Below are positions 47,991 through 60,116 of a stretch of 64,000 nt of DNA, one piece after another; position 1 is the first letter of the stretch, and each line of letters begins with the position of its first letter. Under the pieces are notes generated by a model, which saw only the letters and a program-made list of their open reading frames with translations, did not search any database and had not been told where the DNA came from. The position numbers were made by a program, and so were the translations under genes. The stretch comes from Helicostylum pulchrum (lineage: Eukaryota > Mucoromycota > Mucoromycetes > Mucorales > Mucoraceae): the NCBI GenBank assembly GCA_025677825.1, contig JAIXMO010000084.1, forward strand, positions 16,446 to 80,445, written 5' to 3'.

Positions 47991-50618
47991 TTGAAAAGGG
48001 GTAAAAAAAAAAAAGTATATAGAGGGGTATAGAAATAGAGAAGTGTAGCTTTTTTTTTAGTTTAGTAGTATAAATAAATTGTTATGTATTTAAATTCTCT
48101 TATTAAATAGAACGTTTCGTTCTTTTTTAAAGGGGAAAAAAAAGTAAAGTAGATAAAGAAGAAGAAAAGAAGTTTTGTTTATTCCAGTATAAATTAAGTT
48201 ATCTGTTACTATTCTTGCCCGTGAGGTTGCCTTGTAGATGACTATACCGAATATATAAATTGTAGTACAAATATTTGATTCGATCTTTTCGCCACTAAGT
48301 TTCGTGCTTCCTTCTGTGCCACTTGAAACTTTTTTTTTTTTCGACTTTTCGATACATGTAGTTGGGAATGGCTAATGCTTTGCTATTAAGATTAAAAGTA
48401 AACGTAACACACTGCAATTTTATTCGATTTGAATGTTGGCTTAGATAGATTTACTTATCCCCCTTTTAACGCTGCAAACCCTATATTACATTTTCTTGAC
48501 TTTATCATACCGTTTCTTTTCAAAAAAAATTTAGGAGATGGGGCAAAATTGATAAAAGCTGGGCTCTTCTTTTTGAAAGGAGATGCTCCATTTATGTTGT
48601 GTGTGTGTGTACAACCAAGATGCTCACCGATTATTTCCATTATTTGGAGTCTGGCCGGAATATGACTCGACATTTAAAGCTTTGAGTACCCAGAACTTGT
48701 ATTTTTTAGGCAATCTAAATTACACACACGTCTTTTTGTGCGTTCTTTTTACCTGTTAAGCTTTTTTTTTGTGTATCTCTTTTAAAACTGCTATTGTATT
48801 ATTACTTTGAAAACGCTTTATATATTGTTGATTTGGTTAAAAACTATTGAAACTATATAAATTATTACACAACATATTATACAGGAGTGTAAAATAAAAA
48901 AAACGACAGATAAATAAATAAATGTCTAGACAAACAACAGTTTTTCCTTCTTTTTTTTAAAAAAAACGCGCGTACTGATCCGCTTTGTTTGTGTCTTGCA
49001 TATTTTTATTTTATTTTTCGCGGTAAACACAAGAAAAAATGCCTTTTCTTGTTCATGCGATTAAATAGTAGTAAGTAGTATATTTAGGAAATTAAAATTT
49101 TATTTACGAGTATTAAGTTAAACATGAGATTTTAGATAATAAACTTTTACTCGTGAAAAAAAAAGAAGCTAGTTAGATAGCTCGGACGCTCTAGTGCTAC
49201 CAAAGGCGAGCCTTTTTTTTTTTTCTTGTGTGTAGATGTACAAGAAAATTCTATTTTTGGCTTTGCCGAACGCTGTAAAAAAACAACTTGCGATATTCGT
49301 CATTAAAAAAAAGATATGCTATGAGATTTAAAAGTACCAGACATATTAATTTGAGCAAGGGTTCTAAATTATCTCCTGATACTATAAAAAAGATACCTGG
49401 ACTAAACTTTAATAGCTATGCAGTAGATCTTGACGTAAAAAAAAAACTGTAGAATTTGAGCATGTATTAAACAAATCAATAACTTTTTTTTAAGGTTTTA
49501 CATGTACACACATGATGTAGAGCCCTCACCAAGAAAAGAATTAACAGTTACACTTGAGAACTTTCCTCTTTCTTTTGTTTAACTTTAATATCTTAATTTA
49601 GACAGCTCTTTGTCACGGTCATTTTTTCCTGTTAATCGGCAAAAGAAACTTGTAGTTGTTTATTTTAAACCACATGGTGTTGTACCCTTTTTTTACGCTT
49701 TTTGTTTATGTTTATCAGTTCATATATTATAACTGCTTCTCTATTATTATTAATATATTCGTACGGTTATAAGTCTATCAACGCATGTAAATAAATGGCA
49801 TCACTATGAACGTTGAGGGAATTCTGATCTTGACCTCGTTTGTAGTTGCGATAAGACCAATTTATCTTTGTTTAAAGAAAACAGTGGCTTCTTAGATTTC
49901 CACATATTTTGTTAAAGTTTTTGTAAGCGTTTCAATGTATATATAGGTTGATACCTTTGAATGGTAGTATTAAATACGGTTAAGTATATATGTAATATGT
50001 ATATGTTTACGTTTCAAATCTAAGGGTTTTTTCTATTGTTTGCGTTTAGGATCCCAAGGTAAATGTTTATTCATAACATGCAAACGAGCGCGGGAAGTGG
50101 TAATTGAATTTCCAAAAAAGATAATCTTTAAGCAACCAATAGGAACGTATCCTGCTTACAAAAAAAGGGCGAATCCCAAAATTTTGTAAGAAAGAAACGA
50201 AAAAAATAAAATAAAAGAAAACGGTTACAAATGACTTGTACAGTCATTCTTTGAAGAAGAAAAAGGGTGAAAAAAAATAGAGCCATTGAATAAGTGTTAA
50301 AAGACCTGGTGGTAAATTAAGGGACAAATAGCTTAATTTAGGATTTAAAAATATAAAGGGTAGGGTGGCTTATTCAGGTACAAGTTACATGCTAAACTTC
50401 ACTACACACACGCCGCTCTTCTTCTAAAATCTTAAAAAGGACATAATTACTAGAAACGTCAATAAAATTTCAAGTACCGTTTTTTTGTTTGCACAATCGT
50501 TAATTACAGATAATGATATGCTTAAGGCTATATTTTCTTTTCTTTTTTTCATTCTTGTTCCCTTTTTTCATTCTTGTTTTCTTTTTATATTTTACATTAT
50601 TTTATCTTTATATACATA
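47991..50618. other. Long intergenic region upstream of the giant gene and the FKBP gene
   Basis: 2.6 kb with no intact gene. The part next to 47990 should hold the promoter of the giant gene; T/A-rich runs dominate. A possible gene relic lies at 49319-49582. The rest shows nothing beyond homopolymer tracts. Confidence 0.5.
49319..49582 (+). pseudogene. Possible gene fragment
   Basis: An open stretch from 49321 reads MRFKSTRHINLSKGSKLS, PDTIKKIPGLNFNSYAVD and LDVKKK before a stop at 49450. After frame changes it seems to resume as FEHVLNKSITFF and FYMYTHDVEPSPRKELTVTL, ending PLSFV at 49579-49581. Amino-acid composition looks coding-like but the frame is broken twice. Family unknown; it may be a pseudogene of a dispersed fungal gene family. 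Confidence 0.3.
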
Positions 50619-51603
50619 ATGCTTTCATCACTAATTTACAAATTAACTGCTGTATTTGTTATGGCCACTACTGTTTACGCTTTATCCGAAACTAATATGG
50701 AACAACCTACAAAGCTCCTTGGAGGTAAACTATTAGAAACAAAAGGGGGGCACTTTTTATCATGTAATTACAAGGTCATATAACTAAATGACTAGGTGCA
50801 TATTGACTTTTAGGTATCTTGAGTAAACCAGAAACTTGTGGATATAAGGTATCGAGTAATTCTGAAATCACAGTACATTATCGTGCTCGTGTTTGGGGTG
50901 AGGAAGAATTCTATGAAAACACCTATCTCGGTAATGGAACACCTTTGAAATTCAAGCTCGGTATGCATGGCTTTAAATAAATATAATACAACATGTTACT
51001 TATCATTAATTTTATACTATCAACAGGAAGAGATAAGATAATGAAAGGTATGTCTCGAGACTTTTTTTTTTTTTTTTTTTACTTTTACATACTACTACAA
51101 TAAAAACAAAAGGAGGTTAATAATGGTATGTGAATTTCTTGTATATTTACCTTGTACATTATTATAGGTTTAGAGCAAGGTATTCATGGGATGTGCACGG
51201 ACGAAGTTCGTAGATTAATTATTCCTGCTGATCTTGGTAAATAGAGTTATATTACGAGTAACAATGGCAAAATTAATCCTTTTTTTTTAAACATCAGCTT
51301 ATGGCGAGTTTGGTCTTCCTAATTTGGTGCCTGGAAATACAGCAGTTATTTATGAAGTTGAAGTTACCAATGTTAACTCTCCCTTCACGTAAGTCTACTG
51401 ATTAATCAATATATAGCTGAGGGAGAAAAAAAAGTAAAATTTAACTGGTAATATATATTTATTTTAGCAACCCTTGGTTCTGGTCTGGAGCAGCCGCTAT
51501 TACATTTGCATTTGTTTTCTTTAACCGTTTCCAAAACTATTTCAATAACTCAAAATCTGCCAATTTCTTAAAGCAAAAATCCCAAGAAAAGAAATCAGAG
51601 TAA
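50619..51603 (+). CDS. ER FKBP-type peptidyl-prolyl cis-trans isomerase with C-terminal membrane anchor
   Basis: Six exons (50619-50724, 50814-50960, 51027-51047, 51168-51236, 51298-51388, 51468-51603) give 189 residues. Residues 1-22 are a signal-peptide-like segment (LTAVFVMATTVYALS). The FKBP fold follows with ITVHYRARVWG, FKLGRDKIMKGLEQGIHGM, EVRRLIIPADLAYGEFGLP and NTAVIYEVEVTNV. A C-terminal hydrophobic stretch (WFWSGAAAITFAFVFF) and a lysine-rich tail ending KSQEKKSE suggest a type I protein facing the ER lumen. Several drug-site positions differ from canonical FKBP12 (Tyr to Phe/Leu changes; GIPG-like VIPP is absent, with GLPNLVPG instead), so activity and FK506 binding are uncertain. 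Exon 3 is only 21 bp. Confidence 0.88.
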
Positions 51604-53762
51604 AACACAATCTTATCCCTTTAATCTATCAATTCGTAATATAAATTATTTCTCTCTCTGTCTCTCTTTACTTATTACTCTCTGAATATAAATAGCAATT
51701 TTTTCTTTTAGTAGATAATTTGATAACACGAATGTGGTACAAGTCTTTTTATATGTGTACGTGTTCAAGCTACTTCTCTGCAGTGACAATAGATAATATT
51801 GAATACACTTCTTAAAAAAAATGCGTTTCGCGACTGTTGACAGGAGAAATCTATTTTAAAGTTATGAGATCCGCCTAAAACCATGAATATAGAAACTAAT
51901 AGTGATCAAGATGATGCCATGAAAATAAAGTCCCTTTTTTTTATGAGCCACGGATAGAAAAACGTTCGATGTATATGTATAAGCGCTTACAAAGATTAAA
52001 GAAAAAAAAACCTAATAATGTGTATGCATTTAATGTATCTTAGTAACATATATACGATATTTCTACCCAACTTAATATTTCCCGATTTGTAAATTAAACG
52101 AGATTATTCCTTAAATATATGTATTTTAATAAAAGAGAATTCGTTTGAATGGCGTGAGTTCCTAAAAAAATAGATATTGAGATTCTAGACCACTTTTATT
52201 AGGGCTTTATAAACATGACAGGGACATTTGAGTTCTTAATTTGTGTTTAAAATATCGGCTATAAGGCAAATCTAGTTAATTTCTAGCGCGGTACGTTTAT
52301 ACTCAGTAAAAGGCGTGTTTCATACCTTTTCAATTGTACCAAAGCACACTTGTACTTTTTTTTTTCAAGAGTAAAAGGAAACATATACTCGCTCTTTATT
52401 CGGAAAAAGTGATTCAGGGGATATATTTACTGTTTATCGCCTAGGTTAGGGCTAAAACAAATAGAGATTTCCAGTTCTATTTTATTCTAGTTACCGTGAT
52501 CTTTTAAAAAAACTTTTTTAAAAGAAAAAAGTATTATTAGTGAGCTTATGTAACTAACTTTTTTAATTACATTCTTTTTTTTTTCTTGTTCGTTTCTCCT
52601 ATAAGTTTACTTGTAATTGCAGTTATTATGCAGACAGTTAATAGATGACGGCACCATAGGATTACACAGTGATAATTTAGGAATTTTGTTTTCCAACAAA
52701 GGAAATGAACTTGAGAACAGTGCTGCACCTGGTAAACAAATAAATAAAGAACTATTTATACAATAAATAATAGGGCGTGTAGCATTGATCCGCTTTAGTA
52801 CTTAAAAAAATTATTTATAATTGATTTGAAGCGGTATTGACCCCAATTGTTATGGAACGTTACGTTACTATTATTACTATTACTTTCTAATAAAAAAAAG
52901 TGCTTGTATTACACTTGATTCTAATTTGAATTTTATAGGAAAGACACATGGACTACAAATAAGGCTCAGTTACCCAATTATATCTTGTAGTACAAGAAAC
53001 CCCGTATTTCACAATGCAAAAGCGCTTTTATAGTCTTCAATGTAAAGATAACATAATATTGTTTGTTTAAAAAAGGGCTAATAGCACATTGCAGCAAGTT
53101 GAATTATTACGGATAAAGGTTTATTAGGTATTATTATTTATTTTTCTGGAAGGTTGAATCAGTTAAAATTTACAGTTAAAGAAGGAGGGGAGCCAGGTCA
53201 TTAATAATACTTTCCAGAAATAAAACAATTTTTTGGCAGAGCAACAAAAACGTGTCGGTCTGCCTTATAAAGACAAGGTAAACAGAATAATCGTACTATT
53301 TACTTGACTGAAACACAAATTCAGTTAATAGACATGTCATCCGTAATTATGATAATGAAAAAAATCTCACGTTGACCCCGATACTAGTTAACGTGTTTAC
53401 CGTCTCGATTCCTTGAGTGTGTTCCCCTTTATCGTATATTACTTGATTGGCCATAAAAACCACACACACACACTTGATAGAACCAAGTTAATATTTTACC
53501 TCTTTTGATTCTCTTAATTGATTCAACTGCACTGGTAGAAAAACAAAAAAAAAAGACCTTATATTTTTTTTTTACAGAAACAAAAAAAGTCTATAATTGT
53601 ACTTTTTGCAATTTATTAATTAGCAGTCCGCTTCCGCCCGCGGTTTGACCCCTTTGAGAAAAAAAAAAAGATAAATACCCGAGTGAATTGAAAGGAGGTG
53701 GAGGGGCATTTTCGATTCCTTTCTCTTCTTATTATTATTCAGAAAAATACTCTTTTTAAAAT
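51604..53762. other. Long intergenic region
   Basis: 2.2 kb without a supported gene. One short open stretch behind an acceptor-like signal (52621-52735, reading LLCRQLIDDGTIGLHSDNLG) could be a gene scrap. A pyrimidine-rich tract precedes the next gene (53705-53760). Confidence 0.5.
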
Positions 53763-54480
53763 ATGGCTACTGTAACATTAGAAAACACTGCTGCTATCAT
53801 TGACCCTGTCAACGTTCCTGGATCCGATGTGGTTGCTGACGAAGACGTACGCAAGGAAAAGAAGGAGAAGAAGGAGAAGAAGGATAAAAAAGAAAAAAAA
53901 ACAAAGAAGAGCAAGAAGGATAAAGAAGAAAAAGAAGCCAAGCCAATTCGTCAGGTATAATTGTAAAAGGGCAGTGCAGTTATAAAAATGATAACTAAAA
54001 AGTAAAAAAAAAACAGGCTGTTGGTGTAATTGTCATTGACCCTGCTACACAAAAGGTTCTCATGCTATCTAGTCGTAAAAAGGAAGGAGCTTATGTCCTT
54101 CCTCGTGATGATTGTCAAACTGAACCCACTGAAGAACACCCCGAAAAGGCCGCAATCCGTCTCTTACATGAAAAGGCTGGTGTTGCTGCTACTTTCTTAT
54201 CTAGCCGTGTTGGTTCTTATGCTGAATCCAACAAGAAGGGTAAGGTCATTGCTCACCACTGGATGTATGAAGTCAATGCTCCTACTTTACTCGAAACCTG
54301 GCCCGATGCTACGCGCCAACGTGTCTGGGTAAATTTTATATCTCGTGAAAAAAAAAGGGTTAAACATTAGTTATTTAACAATATTATTTATAGGTTTCTT
54401 ATAGTGATGCTCTCAGGGCTACAGAAAGTAAGCGTATGTCTCATCTTGCTCTTACAAAGTGTACTCTTGCCACTGCTTAA
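53763..54480 (+). CDS. Nudix-fold protein with degenerate catalytic box and Lys-rich N terminus
   Basis: Three exons (53763-53954, 54017-54328, 54394-54480) give 196 residues. After a lysine/glutamate-rich segment (about 30-60, repeated KEKK units) the Nudix fold begins with AVGVIVIDPATQKVLMLSS, as in diphosphoinositol polyphosphate phosphohydrolases. The Nudix box, which should read Gx5Ex7REUxEExGU, is here DCQTEPTEEHPEKAAIRLLH and EKAGV: the GG is DD, and the RE-x-x-EE metal ligands are RLLHEK. Metal binding and hydrolysis are therefore predicted lost. The second Nudix gene of this window (62354) keeps an intact box. The conserved frame and clean introns argue for a maintained pseudoenzyme and not a pseudogene. 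Confidence 0.82.
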
Positions 54481-55752
54481 ATCTCCCATTCTGATTTCTT
54501 TTCTCTCTCCCGTATATTCCTCTCTTCTTGTCAATTCATTAAATATATAAACGCATTACAATAAATTATTTTTAGCCCCAAAAGTTTATTTCTTGTTTAA
54601 ATAGGCGATTTAATGTTTAAGATTCTTTTTTGGCTGTAACACCCACATCCAGCAATTCAGTTTTGTAGCATTAACAAGTTAGTTTGTGGGGCCCTCTTTT
54701 TTTAAGGGGGAAAAAAATAGGTTTCTTCCCCTAAGTAGATTAATAATTAGTAAATAAACCAGTACAGTAATAATTCCTACGGAATTTTGGGATTGTTGCG
54801 AGTTCCCGAGCTACGTGCTGATGGAACTCTCATTGTTACATTGAACCTTATAATCTTTGAAAAGAGGCTGTATCCACAAACATTGTAGTTGGATATTTAG
54901 CGCCTGTACAAACAAAAGACACAACTGCTGCGTTTGTCTACCTGGATTATTGCTAAATCTAGTAGGGAATTACCATTCCATCTTTTTTTTCTGGGAAAGC
55001 AATTGTGCCTTTCATCATCCCTCTTGTAGTTCACCTAGTTATAGTCCCCCTTTTTTTTTGACAAGGAAGAAAAAAAAAATATTGCCTATTTTAAGCTACA
55101 TTATCCTTTCCTGAGATCACATTTAATCACTGTGGAAAAATACTTTGATTTGACACAAAAATAAATAATAAAACAGGTTGAATAAGATTAAAAGTATAAT
55201 AACGTTTTATTTCTTATTGTTAACTGTAAAATAAATCCCGGTAAAAGGGATTGCAAACTCTCGTTTGTTATTTATACTAATTTCAATGGTGATCACGCTA
55301 TTGTGATTGATTGTTACATACACTTAGATTTGACTTAATGACTTAATAGTCTGAATATCTTGATTACTCGATCCAGTGCCATTTTACTTATGTTATGTTT
55401 TATAATCGATGGTTCATAGATTATATTAATTATATTTATTTTATGTGTGATTTTACCACAATCACATCAAATCCCAAAAAAATTCAATAGTTTTAGTAAA
55501 GTTCCCATTTTTTCCACTTTACAAAAAAGTATAGTTCGTATTTTGACTTGTCAAGTCTCTAAAAAACGATATTTGAAAGAATCTAATAAAAAAGTTATTA
55601 ATAACCCGAATGCCAATAAAAAACGCGTTAGAAAAGTTTAATTTTGCTAATGGAAAAGAAATGGTAATTAAGGCTTAACGGAGGCAAACAATAGCTGCTG
55701 ATGTGATCAAGCATATACACAAATACATATTCTCATATATATTTACACATAC
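54481..55752. other. Intergenic region before the recombinase fragment
   Basis: No intact gene. A 64-codon open frame at 55447-55641 (Lys/Ser/Asn-rich) has no recognisable motif and may be chance in AT-rich DNA. Confidence 0.45.
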
Positions 55753-55935
55753 TTGACTATCAAGTGTACCGCAATTGTTGCAGCAATTGCTTTTGGAAAA
55801 CCGAATAAATACGGAAAGCTCGAGTATGGGTCTGCTCTTCGCCACCTTGATTACGATGTTCGTTCAATTGGGGCATTCACTTTGTACTTCTTTTCACGTT
55901 ATTATCATGAAAACATATTAAAGAACACAAATTAG
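55753..55935 (+). pseudogene. Fragment of an Ndc10/Crypton-like tyrosine-recombinase-type protein
   Basis: The 60-residue frame reads KCTAIVAAIAFGKPNKYGKL, EYGSALRHLDYDVRSIGAFT and LYFFSRYYHENI. The pattern GK-x-N-x-x-G-x-x-(E/Q)YG-x-ALRH-x-D-x-x-x-x-x-GA-x-x-x-Y-x-F is that of the Ndc10 domain II family found in fungal Crypton-type elements and Ndc10/GCR1-like DNA-binding proteins. Only this block is left; no catalytic Arg-His-Arg-Tyr set follows. It ends 240 bp before the Fanzor relic on the same strand. Confidence 0.55.
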
Positions 55936-56172
55936 AAATACTGAACTACTTTGTTTGTGTGTATATATTATACCCTTTCGGAAAGGGTACATTTATTTGT
56001 AAAGTAAAACGATAAATAATTATAAAATGATAAATAATAGCTTTTTTTAGGACGTGTTTTTTGATATGTGTATTTTTTTAATTGTCGATAAAAAAAAAGT
56101 TGTTGACAAAAAGTCATCAGCTCATTTCTTTTTTCTTTTTTCTTTCTTCGGCTGCTCTCTTTCTGCTATAAA

Positions 56173-59100
56173 ATGCGTAAACGTAGACGAGAAGAATATC
56201 ACGAAGAAGAAGAAAAACGGTATAGTCTTCCTATATCCAAAGCTAAAAAAAGAGCACACTCTGCTACCTTCAAACCCAATATCGATAAGTTCCGTATTAT
56301 TACCACAGAAGCTATTAGGTCTAGACTGCATAATATAATAAAGACGACTTTAAAAAAGAATCCTAAAAGTAACACCAAAGATCTTGAAAAAACCGAAGAA
56401 TAACGTAAAAATATTCCTCGTTATACGTATGATGCTCTTGATAATCTGTATGGCTTCTACTAGACACACAATTCACTACAACGTCTTAAACAGAATGGTT
56501 TTACAATGTACACAAACTATGTTAAAGAGAACTTCGATAACATATAAAATAAGTAAAAGAACGTTAGCCAAATAAATAGTAAAACCTGAAAACCCAAATT
56601 CTAGCAAGTATTCTTCAGTGGATGATGCTGTTGATGAAGAGAAAATAAAATCTATTGTAGTACCTCTAGGCCAAGTTCTCAGAAAAGATTTACCTTTAGA
56701 AGCAAGACGTACTATAATAAATAAATTCAACAATACCATTCAACAATATTCCAATTTTGCTTCTCTCTTTGATCTTCATGTTCAGTTGAATATACTTAAA
56801 TTTGTAATATCTGGCGATATTACAGCTGAAAGTACCAGAGTACAAGTGGATAGTATTATTCCACGTGAATTCCGCGCTTCTTCCGCTTCGATTGAATTTC
56901 CAGCGCCCCCAACTAATCAAGCAAATGATGACGTTAAAAGGAAATCTGATTACAAGACTTTGTTTACGTTGAATCACTTACAAGTGATCAGTACCTTGCT
57001 GTTTGGAGCTAGTGGAATCCAAAAAGGAACACGAAATAATCATCCGCTTTGGGTTGAACTAAGTTCATCCGACAACCCTCAAACAGTTCAAGACAATGTT
57101 AATAAGGAATTACAGGAACTTGTCGAAGAAGTAAAGGGCATTAATACGACGATCAAGAAAGCTACTGTGGCTCAATTATCTACGAACTTGGAAACCATGT
57201 ACAAGGGCGGCAAACATTTTAAGAAAGCGTTAGATAAACTACTGAAAGTCTTATTAACAGTAAATTTACAACATACAAAAGAGAGAAAGAGAAGAAAATA
57301 TAAAGATAGCAAGAATAATATCTCCAAATATAACACTAGGACCACTGTATCTCGAATTCTTACGAGAAATAAAAAAAGGTCTCTTTTAAACCTGTACAAA
57401 AAGAAACTTAAGAAACACGAGGAAAAGAATCATGCTGATTGTGCGAATAGAATGAAAAGAATAATCGATCATATGAAGAAACAAAAGACGAATAGATTGG
57501 TAAAATATAACTCATAAATACATACCTATATTAATCCTTGTAGTAACTTTATTTATATACATTAAAACTATAACTAGCCGAAAAAGTCAAAGAAATCCCA
57601 AATGAAAAAAGACGAGGAAGATAACGATGCCGAAGAAGTAAATATGAACGAGGGTGAGATAGATATACCCAGCTGAAGATTATCAGAGCTGAAGGGTATA
57701 TTAAAATTGAAGCTGTATACACATAAAGAAGAAAGCATTAGTAAGCAAGATTTCGATTTGGAGAATATAACCGAAAAAGAAATGCGCGTGTGTTCACAGT
57801 TGTATTCCTTCATAAAACCATACATCCCCTCAAAGGAAGAAAGACACCTGATTCCAGCGCAACTACCACTTATTTTGTTGTCAAACAAGGTTTTTGAAAT
57901 CTCTGATTATACGAAATACAGTATTAAATTGTGTCCGAGACCAAGCCCGTTATCACTTTTACGTCTACCTGTAGACATAGCCATGCTCTACATGTTAATG
58001 ACCAGTTTTGGAGATAATACGTTTGATTTATTTTGCAAAGATGGGAAAGTAATATCAAGTCTTCCTACTGCTATTAAAAAAAACAGCTATATTTGGTTCG
58101 ATTTTCGATATTAAAAGTATCAAGAAATATTGTAACTCCAGACGCTTAATATTCATACATAGGATTTTGATTCGACCCGGGTTAGTTACATGTGTCATTA
58201 ATGGTAGTGCTACCAATACTCTGCCTAGTATCAAGGAACCCCCCCCCCCAAAAAAAATCCTGGCAAGACAGTTAGGTATCAACAAGAAATAAAAGAGCTG
58301 GAAGAAACCGCCAAAGAATTAAATAAGCAGCTACAAGATCAAAAGAAGAACTTTAATCTAGAAGAAGCGGATCGTCATATAAGAAACTTGAAGAAAGAGA
58401 GAAATTTGTTATCGCATGAAGGCCAAAGAAATGTTATTGCTGCTGAAATAAAGATCATGAAGCAAAGGCGATGGACTGATTTCAAACGTATAGAAACATT
58501 GCGTCATGAACTTAGAGAAACAAGAAGGAAAGCTTATTTTTTTCGAACAACGACTCTGGCCGATAATGTTCAAGACGTATCTCGAAATCATGAAGTATCT
58601 GGTAATTTTACAGATAATTTATTGACGAATATAAAGGATTTAAAGCTTAGCGGAGCAGATTATGGTTTGCAAACAATGTCGGTTACAGTGGGAGTATCTT
58701 TGAAAATGTTCAACGCCCATTTAAATTTATACAACAAGTTCAACCCCGAACATCCATTGTAAGAAATAATCACTGGTTTTAATATATCTATCGTTACTTA
58801 TAAACACCAAACTAAACATTTAGGCCTGTTAAACACCAGCTTGATGATCCCTTTCTGGTTTTACCGAAAGCTCACAAATTGACATTAAAGAATATAAACT
58901 ACTTGTGTTTTAAGAATCAAATGTCATTCAAACGTGAACAAAGAAAAAAGAGAACGGTTAGTATAAAACAACATAGATAAATAAATATTAGGAGCGAATT
59001 GTAACTAACTCAATCTTCTACATTTATAGCAACTGGGGAAAGACGTCTCTACGATCGAAATGAATTTATCAAAGCTTGCAAAACCGGCTTGTTCGAGAGA

Positions 59101-59686
59101 GGTTGATATAAAGAAGCAGTATAACGTAAGTTAATACTAAATATTATATGGCATTACATATTAGACAGAAAACCAAACAGGTATTAAACTGTATATGTAG
59201 TACCACACGAGAGAAAGGAATAGATTGCGTTCGTTTTACTATTCTCGAGTCTCGTCTAGAGAAAGAAGAACCTCTGGGCTTTTTACAAATAGAACTAAGG
59301 ATCTTGTAACCGCCAAAGAGCGCAGGTTCGTAAAAGGAGATTCCAAAAAAGCTATTCCTATCATGGCTATCGGTAATGCTGGCACTGGAGTTGGAAGTCC
59401 AATTAAGGGTTATGACAGACGAGCGGGCAAATGACTGGAGAAGTTACACAGCAGATATGTACCAACAATCATGACCGACGAATGTATGACTTCCCAGTTG
59501 TGCGTGTATTGTTATTCCCCCATTGTGCATCCTCAAACATCATATAATAAGAAAATCCTTGGTTCTTCTCGTTGTTTAAACCCTGATTGTTCCGCATCCA
59601 AGCATGGAAGAGCAACCAATAATCGTGATGTTATGTCTGCTGCTGCAATAGGAATCTCTGCGATGACAAGAGTTTTGTACAAGTAA
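56173..59686 (+). pseudogene. Intron-containing Fanzor relic (TnpB-like nuclease), better preserved copy
   Basis: N terminus MRKRRREEYHEEEEKRYSLP at 56173. The frame reads past TAA 56401-56403 and TAG 56461-56463, probably spliced to about 56579-57498 (299-codon open part), 57579-58758, 58824-58956, 59030-59125 and 59201-59686. The middle has SPLSLLRLPVDIAML, then the RuvC-I region LIRPGLVTCVINGS (Asp replaced by Arg, frame disturbed around a C10 run at 58239-58249). A coiled coil (YQQEIKELEETAKELN) follows. The C-terminal part shows AIPIMAIGNAGTGVGSPIKG, then DECMTSQLCVYC (conserved Glu and first zinc cysteines), SSRCLNPDC (second pair) and NNRDVMSAAAIGIS (RuvC-III Asp). Breaks: TGA 57674-57676, TGA 59432-59434 between SPIKGYDRRAGK and LEKLHSRYVP, and the RuvC-I frame change. 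Fanzors are guided by an RNA encoded next to the gene; see the hairpin behind it. Exon limits are approximate. Confidence 0.78.
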
Positions 59687-59749
59687 AACTTTCCTCCTTT
59701 TTCTAAACATTAACAACATTGTATATCTTTTTCGCCCCTGGTCACCTGA

Positions 59750-59807
59750 AAACCACACGCTATAAAGCGGTGGTGCGCCGGGTTGTGCTTCGCCGCCTGT
59801 GCGGTTT
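59750..59807 (+). ncRNA. GC-rich nested hairpin behind the Fanzor relic, candidate guide-RNA (omega-RNA) remnant
   Basis: AAACCACAC (59750-59758) pairs with GTGCGGTTT (59799-59807) with one mismatch. Inside, GGTGGTG (59769-59775) pairs with CGCCGCC (59791-59797) using two G-U pairs. The GC content is far above its surroundings. It starts 63 bp after the Fanzor stop, the position where TnpB/Fanzor guide RNAs are encoded. Transcription and function are not shown. An alternative is a hairpin at the end of a transposon, or a Pol III-type B-box remnant (GGTTTGATTAC at 59803). Confidence 0.35.
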
Positions 59808-60116
59808 GATTACTCCGGGTAAAGCAGAAATATTTTAATAGAATTTAACTTTTAAAACTAACATTCTCTTATTTCCTCTTTTCGGGATCCGGAATATCGT
59901 AATAGAAAGAGACCTTTTTTTTTCAGATTTATTAATCTGTTACTGCTTCTAAAGCTTATCAGTTCCACTGGTTACCTGAGCCGAAAAATAGAATAAAAAA
60001 AGTGACTCTCATTTAATATGTGACTGCGCATGTCAGAGTATGGAAATCGAGAAAAGTTTTTTTTTTTTTCTTCTTTTACAGATCTCCTTTGTAAACCAAA
60101 ACTCATTTCCGTAACA
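59808..60116. other. Upstream region of NOG1
   Basis: No gene seen. A poly-T/C tract (60055-60078) ends 40 bp before the NOG1 start and may be a 5'-UTR intron acceptor (TTTTACAG at 60074-60081). Confidence 0.45.

Noticed and set aside
56122..56331. Minus-strand Phe-rich frame
   Set aside because: Shadow of the Lys/Glu-rich N terminus of the Fanzor relic.
59750..59830. tRNA gene
   Set aside because: A B-box-like GGTTTGATTAC is present, but there is no acceptor stem, D arm or anticodon arm in proper spacing.
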